Assembly (NCBI RefSeq): GCF_002775205.1
Contig: NC_036451.1
Span: 21,376,351-21,440,350 of the forward strand
Source of the DNA: Xiphophorus maculatus
Taxonomy: Eukaryota > Chordata > Actinopteri > Cyprinodontiformes > Poeciliidae
Reading direction: 5' to 3'
Length of the DNA: 64,000 nt
Shown: in pieces, positions 34,640 to 48,866 of the stretch
How positions within the stretch are numbered: position 1 is the stretch's first letter
Layout of the letters: each line of letters opens with the position of its first letter
Program-made: the position numbers and the translations under genes
The notes under the pieces: model-generated
Seen by the model: only the letters and a program-made list of their open reading frames with translations
The model's database searches: none
Told to the model about the DNA's origin: nothing

Positions 34640-37600
34640 GCCCTGAAAGGGGATTTTGATTTATTGATTAATTCATGGGAAAATACATAAAACTCAGCTT
34701 AACCATGTTTCAATTTTAAGTCAGAAAAACAGCAAGATTTGTTAATTGCTGCGGTCAGTGGCAAGCTAACTCAATATAAGCTAGCAATTCCTTTTTTTTT
34801 GCATTCAAGGTATTCGAACAGTCAAGGAACGTCTTTACAAAGAAAGTTTTACAGTATTACATAGAAGACAATAAAACTATCAGAAGCACAAATAAACATT
34901 TCATTAATAGAGTGATTAGTGTATTTTCCTTAACAAAACACTACCAAATGACATTTAGACTGCTGTCTGCATGTTTTTTATCTAAAGACTAGGTCAAAGC
35001 CCTCTTACAAGGCATGACCCTTGTTTGTTGCAAATGAAGAGTGATGCAGTGTTTGGTTACATGTTCAATCAGACCCTAAGATGATTCAGGGTGAAAACAA
35101 AACGTGGACATTGTGATGCTGTGCATTCAAAACATATTTTCTTTCTTTAAACACACACCGGCCATGTTGCCAACTCTGTCAAGAAAGGACAAATCGCTGG
35201 ATTAATGCCAGGCCTTGCTGCTTTATTGGTGGCGACACTTAAAAATAGACCCGAGTTGAAAAGTCATCATAACCCACTAATGTGTTTAACCCTTTAGAAC
35301 GGAGGATCTCCAGCATTCATTTCTTGCGTAACGCTTTCCCAGTCCACTTCCTCTTTCAAAGGAGGATGGAGATCACTGGGGATGGATAACAATGTCATTT
35401 TACTTTTGCTGTTGCTTTTTACGGGGAACGTTTTGATGAATTTGATGAATTATTGTTTTAAAATATGTCATTGTGATTGTGCTTGGATATTTAATAAGGT
35501 GATACTCTTTAAAAGGTTTGAGAACCTCTGACAGGAATTAGGGAGATACTCATCTACTTATGTTTTTAACCCAGGTCCTGCTCAGTTTTATAGGTGCCTG
35601 TATCTCTAAAAAATTATCAAGTTATTCAAATTTTTAAAGTGTTGTTTTTGTAGATAACACATCACATTTTCATGCCCTTCATTTTTACCCTTAGTGTTTC
35701 CTCCCCTTATGCTTATCCCCTTATCTCGATTCACCAGTATTATGGTAGGGATTTAATAAACATGCTGGTGGTCCTGTTGCTGTGCCGACTGAGCAACAAA
35801 TGTTGGGAACTATGTGGCACCTTCCACCAACATTCCAGAATGGCTGCTTCGGAAAGTTCCTCTGTCAGTCATCGTTCTCTCCTTTATCGTTTTCCAGCAT
35901 TTAGCTCGCTCTTACTGTTGCCCCCCCCCCCCCCACTGTCTCTCTCCTTCTTTCTGTGCCTCCCTTTGCATAAAGAGACTCTTTGTTTTCGGTTAATATT
36001 AACTTGAAAACAGTAGTTGGGACAACTACTGTTGCAATAGTAGAGCTGTTGCTGATTTACTGCGGCTAATAGGCAAAAAGGTTGAGCACTGTGCATTCCA
36101 CATTTATGATAACTAATGTCCTAATCAGGTTTAAAATCCAACACAAACAATGTATGCTTTACAAATGTTTTTAAAGTTCCGTCTCATTAAAAGCGAGCAA
36201 CTACAATGCAGAGCTCAGGAGCTAGAGTTTGAGGTGACGGACAAGAACTACCCCTAATAGATGTGCAGATTCGTTTTCATTTCAGGTTTTCCTTCCTGTT
36301 CATTCTTTGCAGATTTGGATCTCTAGTTAATCATTACATTACTCTGCCGAGCTGAGTAATGCACAGACGCTGACAAGCGGCTGACTCTGAGCACAAATTT
36401 GAAACTTCCAACGAGCGATACCGAGGCGCCATCTCTGAGCGTGCCTGCTGGGGTTTTTATCTGCAAGCTTGCAAACGAAAGGCGTGCACTGACACAAGTT
36501 CAAATCAGTCTCCAGGAGCAGTGCAGTTGTAGCAAACTGAAGTAATCCCTGGGAGGGGGATTCCTTTTATTTCATTCCCATTTCAACTCTCTTACCTGGG
36601 TGTGTGGCACTGTTTCGTAACACTACCCTGTGTCTCGCAAGGTTCCTGATTCTGTTCAATTGTTATGGAGTCCAGTTTAAGTCTGGAGTGGCTGTGATCA
36701 GTGGCTAACTCCGTGGAATGTACTTCCACCCTTTCAAACAATTATTAATCTTTGTTTGCTCAGAGCTGAACGAGCGCTCCGGCCGTGAGAACTCTTGCCT
36801 AAATCGCCCTGCTGCTCCAGCATATTTCCATATGACTGTTTCTTTGTGTGCATTGCTATTGGTGCAGTCAGACTGGTTTGTCAGTGAGAAATAGAGTTCA
36901 GTCGAAACTGGCTGCGTTGTGCTCGCAGGTACATACTGTCCATGTTTCACTTGTAAACACAGGAGCGATCGAGCTAGCGGCTGGATTCCTGTCTGCACTC
37001 CTCCATATATCTCAGAGGGTTAAGGGCTGGGGGGCTTATCACATTCTAGGACTGTGCATGTACATTCATCTGTGTGCTCGTGTCTGTTTGTTTAACCCTA
37101 TGATTGGGTGTGTGTGTGTGTGTGTGTGTGCGTGCGTGTGTGGAGGTGTGTGTGTGTGTGTGTGTCTGCATGTTTGAGAAAACACAGACCAACCCATGGG
37201 AATGCTCGGACTGTGTGTTTTGGCTCTGTCAGGCAGGCCATTACTATGGCGTCAAAGGTCAGCTGGTCTTCTAAGAGGCCCGGATACGCTGTGGCTGAGT
37301 TAGGTGGACCTGTCTTTTGAACAATCTCTTTGGGAAATGGGATGAAAAATGGACTTAGATCCTGGTGTTCTTGGGTATACTCAAGTCAAGACCCTTTCTC
37401 CATGAAGGCAATTCTGTGATGAGAGAGGCGACCGTTGCAGTTCGGCCTTTTTTTTGTTTGTCTCCTAAAAGGAAGAATCCCAAAGCAACACGTGGTTACA
37501 TCAATACATTCAACTTTTAAAACCAGCTCAGTTTAATTTAGTTCATCTTTATGCTGTCAGCTCAGCAGAAGTAATCAAATAGCACTTTACAAAAAAAGTT

Positions 37601-40600
37601 GATGTAGTTCCAAGGAAAACCTAGGCAAAGTAACATTTTAATCTGATACAGGACAATATCTTTTCACAAAACATTTGCATATACCTCAATTGGTAAACTG
37701 GTGTATGTATTAAATTGTGTTATCTAACTAAGCAGATTGCTGAAGGCCACTTAACTTCACTTAGTTTTACCAAAATGAAGATAAAACTCCATTTCCAGTA
37801 TCTTCTGCCAGTGCTAACCTTGGTTTTGGTTTTACAAGAGATGAGCCTACTGGCATAAAACTCTGCATCTCCTTCCACACTATTGGACGTGGAAGTAAAC
37901 TTCCTGCCTGAGAGTAAAGTGCTGTATTAGAAAGATGAGGAGCATCCATTCATTGCTCTCCACTCATTGGGTCACACGTGGAACAGGTCAAAGAGAGAAA
38001 CACACATATTCTTGATTTCAGTACATTTTTAACTCATCCCAGGAAGTCCCAAAGTATTTCCAGGTCAGTCCTTCCTTCTTCAATGTCTTTTAAAGATTTT
38101 TTTTTCAATCATGGACCTTATAACTAATTTTAAGGATGTGCTTTTGCCAAACCAAAACTCTTTGCTTGCATAAGGTCAACTAAAAGTCAGACCGATTTGC
38201 TTCATTAGCCTTTCTATTTTTATAGGGTCTTTTTGCACTTCGGTCTCACTTCTGCTATTTCATCTCTCTTTATATTCTTTCACCCTCTTTTATTGAATCC
38301 AGGTCAATACCTGTGTCACAATTAATAACTGGCACACAAAAGTACAGACAAAAGTTTTATACTAACTGAAAGTGTTCATTTTGATTCACTGCTATTTGAG
38401 TTTCCTAGTCAGCTTTATAACATCTTTCCCTAGAAGCTCAATCAATGATGACTCATTTTATCGTTTCCTTTTCATTATCGTGTGAGTATATTAGCAAACC
38501 AGCTGCAGGCGTTTGCTAATTTCTGGAAAGAAATTGTGGTGTTATAAATCTCCTGGTGTGAATTCCTATCTAAGGTTAATATGTCTCCCTTACTTTAAAA
38601 ATACATGTTACATGATTGCCAGCAGTACTTTTTTTTTCATTTATTTTCATACTTGGTGATAGACTCTTATGATATGTGAACCTTTATTTAAGAAAAAACA
38701 CAGTTTCATGGTGAAAATATTTTATAAAAATCTATAATATTACCTAATTTGATCAAACTGGATTTGGTCTTTGAAATTTTCCAGGTTTCATGAGGTAAAA
38801 AAAACTTTTAGCAACTGGAAATTTAAATTAAATTTGACCCTTATTTCAAATTGTTGAGTATTAATATTATATGTATTATAATTATTATAATCCAATTATA
38901 CATTAATGTTTGCAATTGAATTTGACAGTAGCACTTTGTGTATAACAAGCTGATATTAGCTGGTTCGTTAGTCAGCCTATCTGCTGGAGTAGAGCCTGCA
39001 GTCGACTATTAGTCATGCCACTTGTGGTTTTCAAATTGTTGAGTGACAAGCGATGCTCCAGTTTGGCTATCAAAATATGACTGTCTCTGTTTTTTTTATT
39101 GTATATTTCCAAAGAAATTTGCCTTAAAACACAGAGGAGCCTTAGGTAATCTAGCTAGCCACAATGTTTTACTAGCTTACTGTTTTACTCTAAACCTCAC
39201 ATGATAGCAGAAAACTCTGGTCACTCTGGCAGTTTCTTTGCCTCTCATTAATGTAGGAAAGCTGTGACGGAACAATTTTGCAGTTCTGAAGTTGTAACCT
39301 TTCCAGACCTTGTTGTGCCCTGATACCGGTTACTGACCCCTGTCTTTGTTTTACCTTTTTTGTTGTTGCATTTTGCAAACATTGACGGTAAACGTGAACG
39401 ACAGCCGTTCTGCTCCACAGCGCACTCGCCATGTCACGGCTAACTCGGAGTCAGAGGCTGCAGGTGTAGGCAGCAAATGAACTGTTTACGTTTCATCCTG
39501 TTTGAGAACACATTTAGGCTGGTACTGATGAGTAAAATGCACCTTATTGAGAAATTGACTTTAATTGCAAAATTGTACCCAAAATGTCAAGTCGGCAGGC
39601 CTAAATGACATTTTCAGTATGATGTGCATTCGTGTGGGCAACGGTGGGGAAAGTCATTTTGGCGTAATAGCAACAAATGAGTGGGCTAACTGGCAGTAAT
39701 TACCCATTGTGCGTGTATGTGCGTTAAAGACTTTGACAGGTCAGCTCAGACACTAATGGTAACACAGCTGTGCCTTATTCCCCCGGGTCTGGGAGGGATT
39801 TGGCTGAAACTGAATAGCCCTCTGCAGTTACTGTCATGTACTTGTCCTAATTTTCAGGTGAGGCTCGGCTCGTTTTGTAGCAGCTGTGCTCGTTCTCTGG
39901 TTAGTGTGTGGGGCAAAGAGACGGGGAGGAGGAGGAGGTGGAGACAATGGACGGACGTCACTGTCAGTCGACGTAGGAGCCCTCAGACACACACACTGTC
40001 ATTGTGCGAATCAAGAACCACCCCGGCGTCTCTCAATGTCTGGGTGCCATGCCGAGCACCAGTGGGCGCGTGACGTGATAGCAGAGTTTACGATTCCACT
40101 CTTTGCTTTTTGACGTACGCACGCACGCCCTCACCTCAGAGAGAGTGTCGGCGTGTGTGTGTGTAACTAAGCGCGGCTGTGTGAGGCAGTTTATTTTTGA
40201 ATGTGTGCGTGTGGTTTTGCAGAGCACAGAAGTGAAACCCGCGTAGCCTCAGAAACGGCTCGGTCCTCTCTCACAACCAGAATGCGAAATTGATCGAAAG
40301 AACTCCGTGTCACGTACAGCGGCCTGCTGTGTCTGTCAGCAAGCAAGCGTCCCTTGTTTTTTTTGTTTTTTTTTCCTATCTTACAGTGACAACAGTTACG
40401 CATACTTTAAATGAAGTTTATAGAATAAACCTTGGCAGTCACATTTAGATGTTGCACATGAAGAAAAGAAAACAAAACAAAACATGCCAGGAATGTGCTT
40501 CTCCCCTGGAGGTTAACTTGTTTGGACGATAAACCAACTCAGTGGCATTTGACACCGGTATGGCAGTTTTGGTCTGCATACACTGCAGACTCTTTGGTTG

Positions 40601-43600
40601 ACCTCCTTTGACATGTGTAAATTATGTCAACGGTTACCTCAAACAAGGACAGAGCCCAGTATGCACACTTCTGACTTCTAGAACTTCAGGAAGGACTTGC
40701 AGTGAAACCGCTCAGGCTGCTTCCTTTCTGTGCAGAGGCTCCGAAAGCAGTAGCAGCAGCAGCAGCAGCAGTGTGCCCATTTCTCCTCCCTTTGCCTGAG
40801 GAGCATTTTTTATAGAGCACATACAGAACAAATATCTTGATGGGCTGTTGACTGATTGATTAATGGCTGTTTGTCATAGTGTTGCACAAAAGTTCAGGTG
40901 TTTGACACATAATAAAGATGCATATTGATGTTTGTTTGTGCACAGGCTTGTTGAGGCAAAAATTAGATGTTTACTGGGACACACGTGTTAGGAAATTTAC
41001 ATGCGCCGCTAATGCACATGCAAGTGCTAAATGTGGTCGTGCACCTTGAGCCGTGTTTACTTGAATACCTTGTGCGCAGTCGTTCCCGTAGAAACTTCCT
41101 GAGGCTCTCCACTTGTCTGAAAAGTCAGAGGTTATCTGCAGATCCAGCGTCAGTTGAGCCACGCGGGTCCATGCAGCTGTTTCCTCTTGTGATTATATAT
41201 CAAATCCAATCGTTCACTCAGACACACTCAGACACACAAAGCCCGGGATTCAGGAAGGCTGTTAAAAGTTAAAGCACCTCTGGAAAAATAGCAGCATTTC
41301 TGCAAAAGCTTTGTGGAAGGATGTCTTGTAGTTTAATGTATTTCCTTCTCTCGTTTTTGTTCAGTTCCGAGCAGGTTTGTGTGTTGTTATAAATGGACGA
41401 GGTCCTAGGACAGGAACCATATCCTTCAAATGTCTATGTGTGTGTGTGTGTGTGTGCGTGTGCGTGCAGCCTTGAACATCTGCTCCTTGTTGGCTTTGTT
41501 TTCCCAGCTCTCCATGGCCCACCCTTGCTCTGGATGCTGGGCTCCCAAACTTTCCATATAAAGAGCTGGAGATAAAGTTTGTGATGCAATGTTAAGTGTT
41601 TTTTTTCTTCTTCTTCTTTTTCGTATTTTATTAGTCCAAGATATTTTGCTCGCCCGCTTTCACCGTCCGCCTTCGTTCATGCCGCGGTTGTTGGGTTTGT
41701 CCCTACATGTTGTCTGTTTATCACTCTCCAGCTACATCCCTAATAAACTCTCATACAATGAACATTGGCAGGCCTGTCTCCATTCTTTGCTGCTGCAAGA
41801 GCAGACATGAGAAGAGATACAGCTGGGAAAATAAGTATGCTTCTTTTTCTGTTTAACGGGGCTATTGACAGGAAATTCAGGCCAGATGTCGGCAACGGCC
41901 CAAGTAATCCACACATGCAAAAAAATCAAAACAAATTAGTACATAAATAATGCGTACCGAAGTAGAATGGAGCAGGGAAATAACCAGTGAATACGCTTAC
42001 TGAAAGTCATTCAATAATTGGTAGAAAAGCCTCGATAGTAACGACGCCTTCAAGCTGTTATTCTGCGTCGGGAAGCTGGTCAAATGCTTTTCTCATCTGT
42101 GATTTTCTTAAAAGTTCTTGGAGACTCCTTCTATGCACTCTGATCTCCAGTTTGTTTGTTTTTTTCTCAAATGGATTCAATTTGGTGCAGCTTTATTTTC
42201 CTTTCTTTGAAACTTTTGGATAATTTTCTTGACTGTGTCTTGTTGAAGGTTCAACTCTGGTTTATCTCCATATTTATCTTCATCTAGAAAGTTCTGATGC
42301 ATTTTATCATTTATCCTTTGTTTTAACCATACAGGATTTATTTGCACTGTATTCCCCCCCCCAAAAAAGAAAAAAAAAGCCCACATCTTGCTCCCATAGA
42401 TAGACTCCCCTTCAAGGAAAATCAGGTATAGATAATAGACGGATAGATGTTTCTCCTTCAGCAATGGAGTCTTGTACAGCAAGCTAAGCCATGGCAGCTG
42501 AGTTCTTGCACCTGCTAATTCCAGATCATTTTAGCTCTTTGTGCTCATTTGCTTTTGGGCAGCTCTTCAGATAATTGTTTATTTATTTTTTTGACTGAGA
42601 TGCACCTAGTCGTGGCCGATTTACGACTAGGGGACACAAAGTTCCCCCACGGGACACAAAGTTCTTTTCGCTTCCACATCGTTTGCCCCAAGGATGCTCA
42701 CTGGAACTGAAGTTTAATAATATCTCTATAACCAATGCCATCGGTAGGCTTTGCAGACTTAAACCCGTGAAAATGTGAAGAAAACTTTTTTTTTCTTTTG
42801 CCCATCATAACATGTTGTTTTTTTTTGTGATATGGAAAACCTCAAAAACCATCACTTGCGCTCAACATAGTTACCAATAAATTTCACAGACACACATTTT
42901 CTTAGCTTTCCATGTATTTTTTATTATTTTTTGGGGGGGATCTTCGTACATTCAGCGTTTTATTTCTTGTGCCAGTCTGCGTCGCTGCTCGACATTTATG
43001 GATTCATTTTTGCGGATTACCGGCTCTGTTATCAAAAAATGCAGTCATTTTTTTTTCACAGTGAAAAATATGTTTACTGCAAACTGATTATGTGTTCGGC
43101 GCTTATTTCGCAGCACCACACATGGAAGAGTGGTGGAAACACAAAGACAGATTAAAATGCAAATGAGGAAGGCATTCACAGTTTCTGTACTAATTTGAGT
43201 GTGTCGTCTTCACTGTTGTCAGAGTTGTACCCAGCAACAAACGGAGCTCTTTCTCACAAGTGGGCAGCCAGATTCAGGCAACGCAGGGGAAGTTTCCTTA
43301 TCTGCTTTTGCACCTGAAAAAAAATCACTGTGTTCTCTTGCTGTTGACTGTTACCAGCTAACTCTCGTGTTGTTTCACATCTGCTTAGAAACCAGCCGTC
43401 GCAGTGACTTTCATTGATCCCTGTTTTACATTTGACTCAGGCATTGCAACCAGTCCCTGTTTCAGCCAGAAAAACAAATACGATGGGATTGGCGGAGCAT
43501 GTGCAATTGAAATTTGGCAATTTAGGAGAAAGATTTCAAAAACAGCCCTATAAATACTTCTTCTTGTTGCTGTTCACCTGGCTTGTTCTGGCATGGTAGG

Positions 43601-45570
43601 TTCGACAGAACAAGCAAGGAAAGAGAAATAAATACCTTCACAGTGGAAGGAATGGAATGATAAAGAGGAGACTTATAAAGATAGATTTTTTTCCAGTCTA
43701 CTTCTTGTTATTGAATCATGGTCCCTTCTGAGTCGGTTTATCATTGCTCTATGTTTTCATCATTGCAAATAAAAACTAAGGTTGTTAAGAGATCCTGTGG
43801 TCTTTAAATTGACCTTAAATTAATCTCAAATCAACCCTGAGCATTAGAAGGGACGTCACGTCTTAGTTGTTTTTGAATTTCTTCAGCTTGAGGCATGATA
43901 TGTGCCGTTGGCCGTGTGTTTGTGAGGTAGAAGAAGAGGCAGAGATTAATATAAAAACTAAACGATTTTATAATAAAAACCAAGTCCACATGTGAAGATC
44001 AGGAAACAAAAACTAATCCAAAACCTGCGTGCAAAGTCCCTCCCAAAAAAAGTCAGACAAGAGGAGATGCAAACGTGTGAGGATGGAAAGCATGAATGTA
44101 AAGGAACGGCAGAGCAGAAAGTAAACGCACAGAGACCAGAAACTACAGAGCTCTACATGAACTCAACATGAGATAGACTCAAAACACAAAACCAACAGCA
44201 GACTGTGAAATTCAGAAACAGGCGAGAAACATAACAGGAAGTAAAGAGAACAGACAGAACTAGACCACTTAAAGTAAAATAGGAAACCATAATAGAGAAA
44301 ATAACAATCACAACTCTAAGTAAATTAAATTTAACAAAATAATCCACAACATATTGTTACAGATCTCCTAGCCTACTTCTTGTTGTCAGACCGGCCAACA
44401 GTGTCAAACCTCTCCACATCATTGCTCTGACTTAATTAATCAACTTTGTGATGCCATCAAGCTTTCAAGTTTTAAGACACATATGGCACAGACATATCCT
44501 ACCAACCCATGCCAGAGTTACTGGGATGAAGCTGAGGGGCTTGAACGCAACGCCACTAGATCTGTAACAAAACTCCATCACAGTGAATGACAGAGCTGAG
44601 CCTTGTTTTGCTAAATAAACCACAATCCCAGACTTTAGCACGAGAGTGCGAGTCTCAGTTTGACGGCATCACGCCACTCTGCCAATTATGAGGGATTCCC
44701 CGTTTCCTCCCTCTGTTCCCAGAAGCTGTGACTGTGAGTGATGGAGACACCAGATGTGTGAGTGACGTCCAGGTTCGGAATGTTTCTTTGGCACCGCTTG
44801 AGACGCTTTTGGCGGTTTTTATATTCTGTGTGTGCAGAAAGTGATTTTTTGATGTTGGACTTCTGGTAGCTCACTGATGGACGGCATCCTTGGAGATGGC
44901 GGCTGGTTTGTCCGTCTGGGAACAGGCAGGGTTCACTGTCGAGGAGTTTCTTTTTTCTCTAGGCAGGCAGTTCAGAGATTGAAAGTTATCTTTCATATCT
45001 CTAATTAATAAAGCTGTCTTTGATTTAAATGAATGATGGACTCCATGTTTGCAACCTGACTGAAAGTGTTGCTTAGTAGTATTTCTCAACGTGAAATACT
45101 TTCTACCCTTTTCATTCCTGATGAGCTCTTAGAGATTGAACTTTGCCAGCATAGTGAGAACCACAATAAACCATTTAAAACCCATTTTGGTTTGGAGAGC
45201 TACATATCCCACTGTTGTATTTATTACAGAGATAACCAAAGAGAGGCTGCAATTAGTTTGGTTGTGAAAAAATGAGATTACTGACCTCCCTGACGTGACT
45301 CAGAGGAGCAAGGTAGACTGTAAAGCTCTGGGAGTCTTTTAGGGTTATGAAAATATTCAAACAAGGAGACAGAGCAGGTGTGATGCCTGTCATCTGAGTG
45401 CTAGTCACAGTTTTGGGTCAGAAGAAGTTGCTTGGCTCGACTTACTCCTCTGACAACATCCAAATACTTTGTATGGAAGGGTTTTGAAAACTTTGAATGT
45501 GCTGCCAGCGATCTAGATTCATTTTACAAACGTTGTTCTTTGTCTATATTTGGATATCAAAGCAAAGGCA
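34640..45570. other. Gene-poor tract upstream of jun
   Basis: No exon or domain found in about 11 kb. Simple repeats are poly-C at 35921-35934, (GT)n at 37108-37165, (AGC)n near 40749-40771 and (GT)n near 41436-41467. Short hairpins lie at 36009-36033 and about 42604-42630, with a repeated gggacacaaagttc just after the latter. A CpG-richer segment at 40010-40340 could be regulatory. Segment 43980-44340 is A-rich and may be an old repeat. Confidence 0.45.
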
Positions 45571-45580
45571 TGAACTGAAT

Positions 45581-45702
45581 GGTTGCCATGGAGACTGTGG
45601 GCACAGGCTGGTGATAAACATTACTGAGCAAAGAGTCACACTTCATTAATAACCTCCAGATGAGATATGTTCTGCATTTAATGTACTTTATATAAGAAAT
45701 AA
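45581..45702 (+). repeat. 122-bp direct repeat, copy 1
   Basis: Begins ggttgccatggagactgtgg and ends tataagaaataa. It is repeated at 46130-46251 with four substitutions and no indel. Confidence 0.9.
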
Positions 45703-45952
45703 ATTACTTGTTGCTTTATGGAACAATAACAGTGGTTATCTGCGGGGCCTGCGGTGGTTCCGATGGACAAGACAGAATAATATTCCCCCGATCCTAACGG
45801 TTTGCAGTTTGGAAGGCCTCCGTAACAGATTGACTGTAATGGATGCATCATCTTATGCATAGCAGAGAATAAGGAAGTACGTACCACTATTTCTAAATGT
45901 AGTATTATTTTTGTCTTTGAAGCGATGCTCTGAATGTGATTCATGTTCTGTC

Positions 45953-45996
45953 CTGTGAAACATGCCCAACCAGTTCATGTTGGGCATGTTTCACAG
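45953..45996. repeat. Perfect 18-bp hairpin
   Basis: The arm ctgtgaaacatgcccaac at 45953-45970 pairs with 45979-45996 across an 8-nt loop. Confidence 0.9.
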
Positions 45997-46060
45997 CCCA
46001 ATATATATATATATACTGTATATATATATATTGTATATACTGTATATATATACCTGTATA

Positions 46061-46128
46061 TATATACAGTACAGACCAAAAGTTTGGACACAACTGTGTG
46101 TCCAAACCTTTGGTCTGTACTGTATATA
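46061..46128. mobile_element. Tc1-type terminal inverted repeats joined head to head
   Basis: Two 31-bp arms (46061-46091 and 46098-46128) differ at one base and are separated by 6 bases. Each contains cagtacagaccaaa followed by a tttggacac phrase, the terminal repeat of a widespread vertebrate Tc1/mariner-type element. No internal sequence remains. It may be a minimal MITE or a collapsed element. Confidence 0.7.
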
Positions 46129-46129
46129 T

Positions 46130-46251
46130 GGTTGCCATGGAGACTGTGGGCACAGGCTGGTGATGAACATTACTGAGCAAAGAGTCATACTTCATTAATA
46201 ACCTGCAGATGAGATATGTTCTGCATTTAATGTATTTTATATAAGAAATAA
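46130..46251 (+). repeat. 122-bp direct repeat, copy 2
   Basis: Second copy of 45581-45702 (118/122 identical), offset by 549 bases. The copies diverge sharply on both sides. Confidence 0.9.
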
Positions 46252-46267
46252 GGTAAATATATATATA

Positions 46268-46298
<31 letters not shown>

Positions 46299-46860
46299 AA
46301 TGACTCCCAGCCTAAAAAAGATCAGATAATTATTTCCACAAGCAATTTTTGACAAAGATGAGACTTGCACAACATGAACCTCCTCCACCTGCCTTCCTCC
46401 ATTTTTAAATCTGACCAATGAATCTCATCTTTACTTTTCACGCCTCAAATTTTCTTCTTCTAGCTTTTGTCAGCACTGAACCCACTGCCTTGGAGCAGCT
46501 GTCTGCCTGCGTCTGGAGATCTCTCTGGCGTCCATTATTGAGGTGATGACAAATGAGCAGGTGGATATAATGTTCTTGTACTTAATCCTTCGCTCATTTC
46601 TTGTTTGGTCAGCGACCGGAGTATTCAGATGGACACCCGACTCACAAACAGAAGCACACATTGATAAAGATGTTATTCCCTTTTTTCACCTCTTGTCTTA
46701 ATCATAATGCACAGATAATAATGCTGCACATAATGCAAACATGCTAAATACAGCAATAATGCTGTATTTAGTTTAAGTTGAGGCTGTTTTGTGTAGATAA
46801 AAGTGCAGGAAACGATAAGAGAGCAACAACAAACACTTCCGAGTCTGTACTCCTTGACGC

Positions 46861-46940
46861 AAAGATGCTATCCATCCAGTCTGACCGAGATTAAGCTAGT
46901 TTGCAAAGAAGAACAAGCAAAGATTTTCAGTGGGTGTGGT
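46861..46940 (+). mobile_element. Tc1-like transposase C-terminal scrap
   Basis: The phrases ctatccatccagtctgaccg, gtttgcaaagaagaacaagc and aaagattttcagt match the end of fish Tc1 transposase genes (an SNLTEL..FCKEEWAKIS-type segment). There is an in-frame stop. A 12-bp perfect hairpin lies just upstream at 46744-46771. Confidence 0.6.
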
Positions 46941-46959
46941 TGTGACTTGATAAAATATG

Positions 46960-48500
46960 GAAAGGTTCAATGGGTCTGAATAGTTGCTCAACCCTGCAGG
47001 GACAGCAGCCCATTCTACTAAAAACAATATGGTAGAAACTTTTCTCAAGTCAAGGACGATGTGAATGTTCTGCTCCCAGTGCCAAAGGCAGAGCTTGGCT
47101 CATTTCCCCCCAAAATTTATAGTTTTGTTCTGATTAAGCCATTTTGTGCTGAGTGACTGGAAACAGTAAGTGATCAGCTTCCTCCTCGCACATTCACAGT
47201 GGTGCTTGGCAGCTTTTCTACAGCTTCCTCTAAAAGGCAGGAGATCAAACCTGAAAGGCTGCTGGAAGGAATGTTGCTTTGCGATTATCAGGAATCAACA
47301 CCAGCAAGAAAAAGAAAATAATATCGACGTGCTCCCACAAACACACACACACTCACTCTGAAACACACTTATTTACTCCACTTAGTGGTTCAGAGAGGGC
47401 ACTGTATGCCGGCCATATAGTACTGAGTCATGATTATTGCTGAGAACTCAATCAGAGCCTTCCCGATGGTCTCACACACGCATCCATTTCCCCAACAAAA
47501 GCCATCGCTATTACCCACTACTCTTTAGTTGCTAACGATGCACCTCTTTTTCCACTTGTGCAGCAGTTTGTCTATGTGCCCTTATCTGTAACTGATTAAT
47601 TCATGGTAGTGACTTACATTGCAGATTCCATCCCATAAGCCATTTATCTCTGTAATTGTTTAAAAGTGAGGGAGGAAAATAGATGAAAAGATTTGAAGAT
47701 TAATTCAGGGAATTTTGGACAGAGTAAAGAGAGCTTGAGAAGAAAAGCAAATGTCTTATGAAGAGATAAAGCAATGGAGATTGTAGATAAGAGCGCACAA
47801 ACAGGTTTGGTCACATTTTAGAAATAAGTCAGGACTTCTGGAAAATGCAGCTGCATACACAACCAGGAAACTCCGTCTATATATTGTTGGAATCTTCGTT
47901 TACCAGTAACGGTTGCGACTTATTTAGAACCTGGTTCAACTGATAAAACCAGCCCGATAGAAAGTAGGAGGACGGAGGAAAAAAAGCCAGAGGAAAGGGA
48001 AAAAAAGCAGGTAGAAGATGGATGTGTGTGTTTTAGATCAAGAGGAGGGAGGTGAGGCGGTGAGACGGTGGAGTGAAAGGAGGGGAAATCCCTCAGGGAG
48101 GTTCATCTATCTGCGTATGTAATGAAAAGATAGTCATCCATGTACCCGCCTAATGTAGTGTATCGATGAACAGCTAACAGCCCCACTCTGCCTCGCTTTC
48201 TAATCACTCATGTTTGCTGAGAGGTTACAGGCTTTGTTGAGGTCTCCCTGCCTGGGAGGCAAGCCAGAGCCTTTCAACTCTGTGACTTGTGGACCACCCT
48301 ATTCCACATTGGTATGCACTCTATCCCTCTTTATTCCCCACTCTGTAGCTGGGGTCAGGGGTCAGGAGCTGGCAGGTGATTGGATGTTATTGTGGTAAGG
48401 GAATACTGGGCTGCTAAGTGCTGCATAAACACCAAATGTCTCTGATATTACTGCCCATAGGCCTTTGGCCGACCGGTGCCTTTGTGTATGTCTGTGGGCG
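46960..48500. other. Intergenic, nothing firmly assigned
   Basis: No exon seen. Segment 48080-48400 is of mixed composition and might be a conserved non-coding block. Confidence 0.35.
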
Positions 48501-48753
48501 TGCGTGTGAGTGCGTGGCCTTGTATTTGATACATTGTGAGGACCATTTTTTGTGGGGCCAAAAGCTGGGGCCCCATAAGAAGAGAAGCTGTTTGTGGGTT
48601 ATGGATTGGGTTTAGGTTAGGGTTAGGGTTAGGCATGTAAAGGTTTAGGTTTAGGGTAAAGTTATAGAAATGAATGGAAGTCAATGCAGAGTCTCTGTGG
48701 AGATAAAAAAAAGTATACTATGTGTGTGTGTGTGCGTGTGTGTGTGTGTGTGT
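48500..48753. repeat. GT-flanked repeat with telomere-like TTAGGG units
   Basis: It contains cattgtgaggaccatttttt and ggggcc phrases, then a run of ttaggttagggttaggg at about 48613-48633, then agtatacta and a (TG)n run at 48719-48753. This combination is a familiar dispersed fish repeat rather than a true telomere scar. Only two to three TTAGGG units are perfect. Confidence 0.55.
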
Positions 48754-48866
48754 AGGTCAAAAAGGGACATGGACCAGATTTTCATCTTGAACTCGACCTT
48801 CTGAACACACACCTGGAATTTAAGTGAATCCATGTGTCTGTGTGAGTAGGGGGGGTGTGTGTCGGG

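Larger units (their letters stand above)
46002..46298. repeat. (TA)n-rich tracts
   Basis: TA-rich tracts at 46002-46066 and 46257-46298 frame the hairpin at 46061-46128 and the second direct repeat. Some units read tatatacagtatata. Confidence 0.8.

Noticed and set aside
45581..46251. Direct repeats as a CRISPR-like array
   Set aside because: Only two long copies, no regular spacers, and the genome is eukaryotic.
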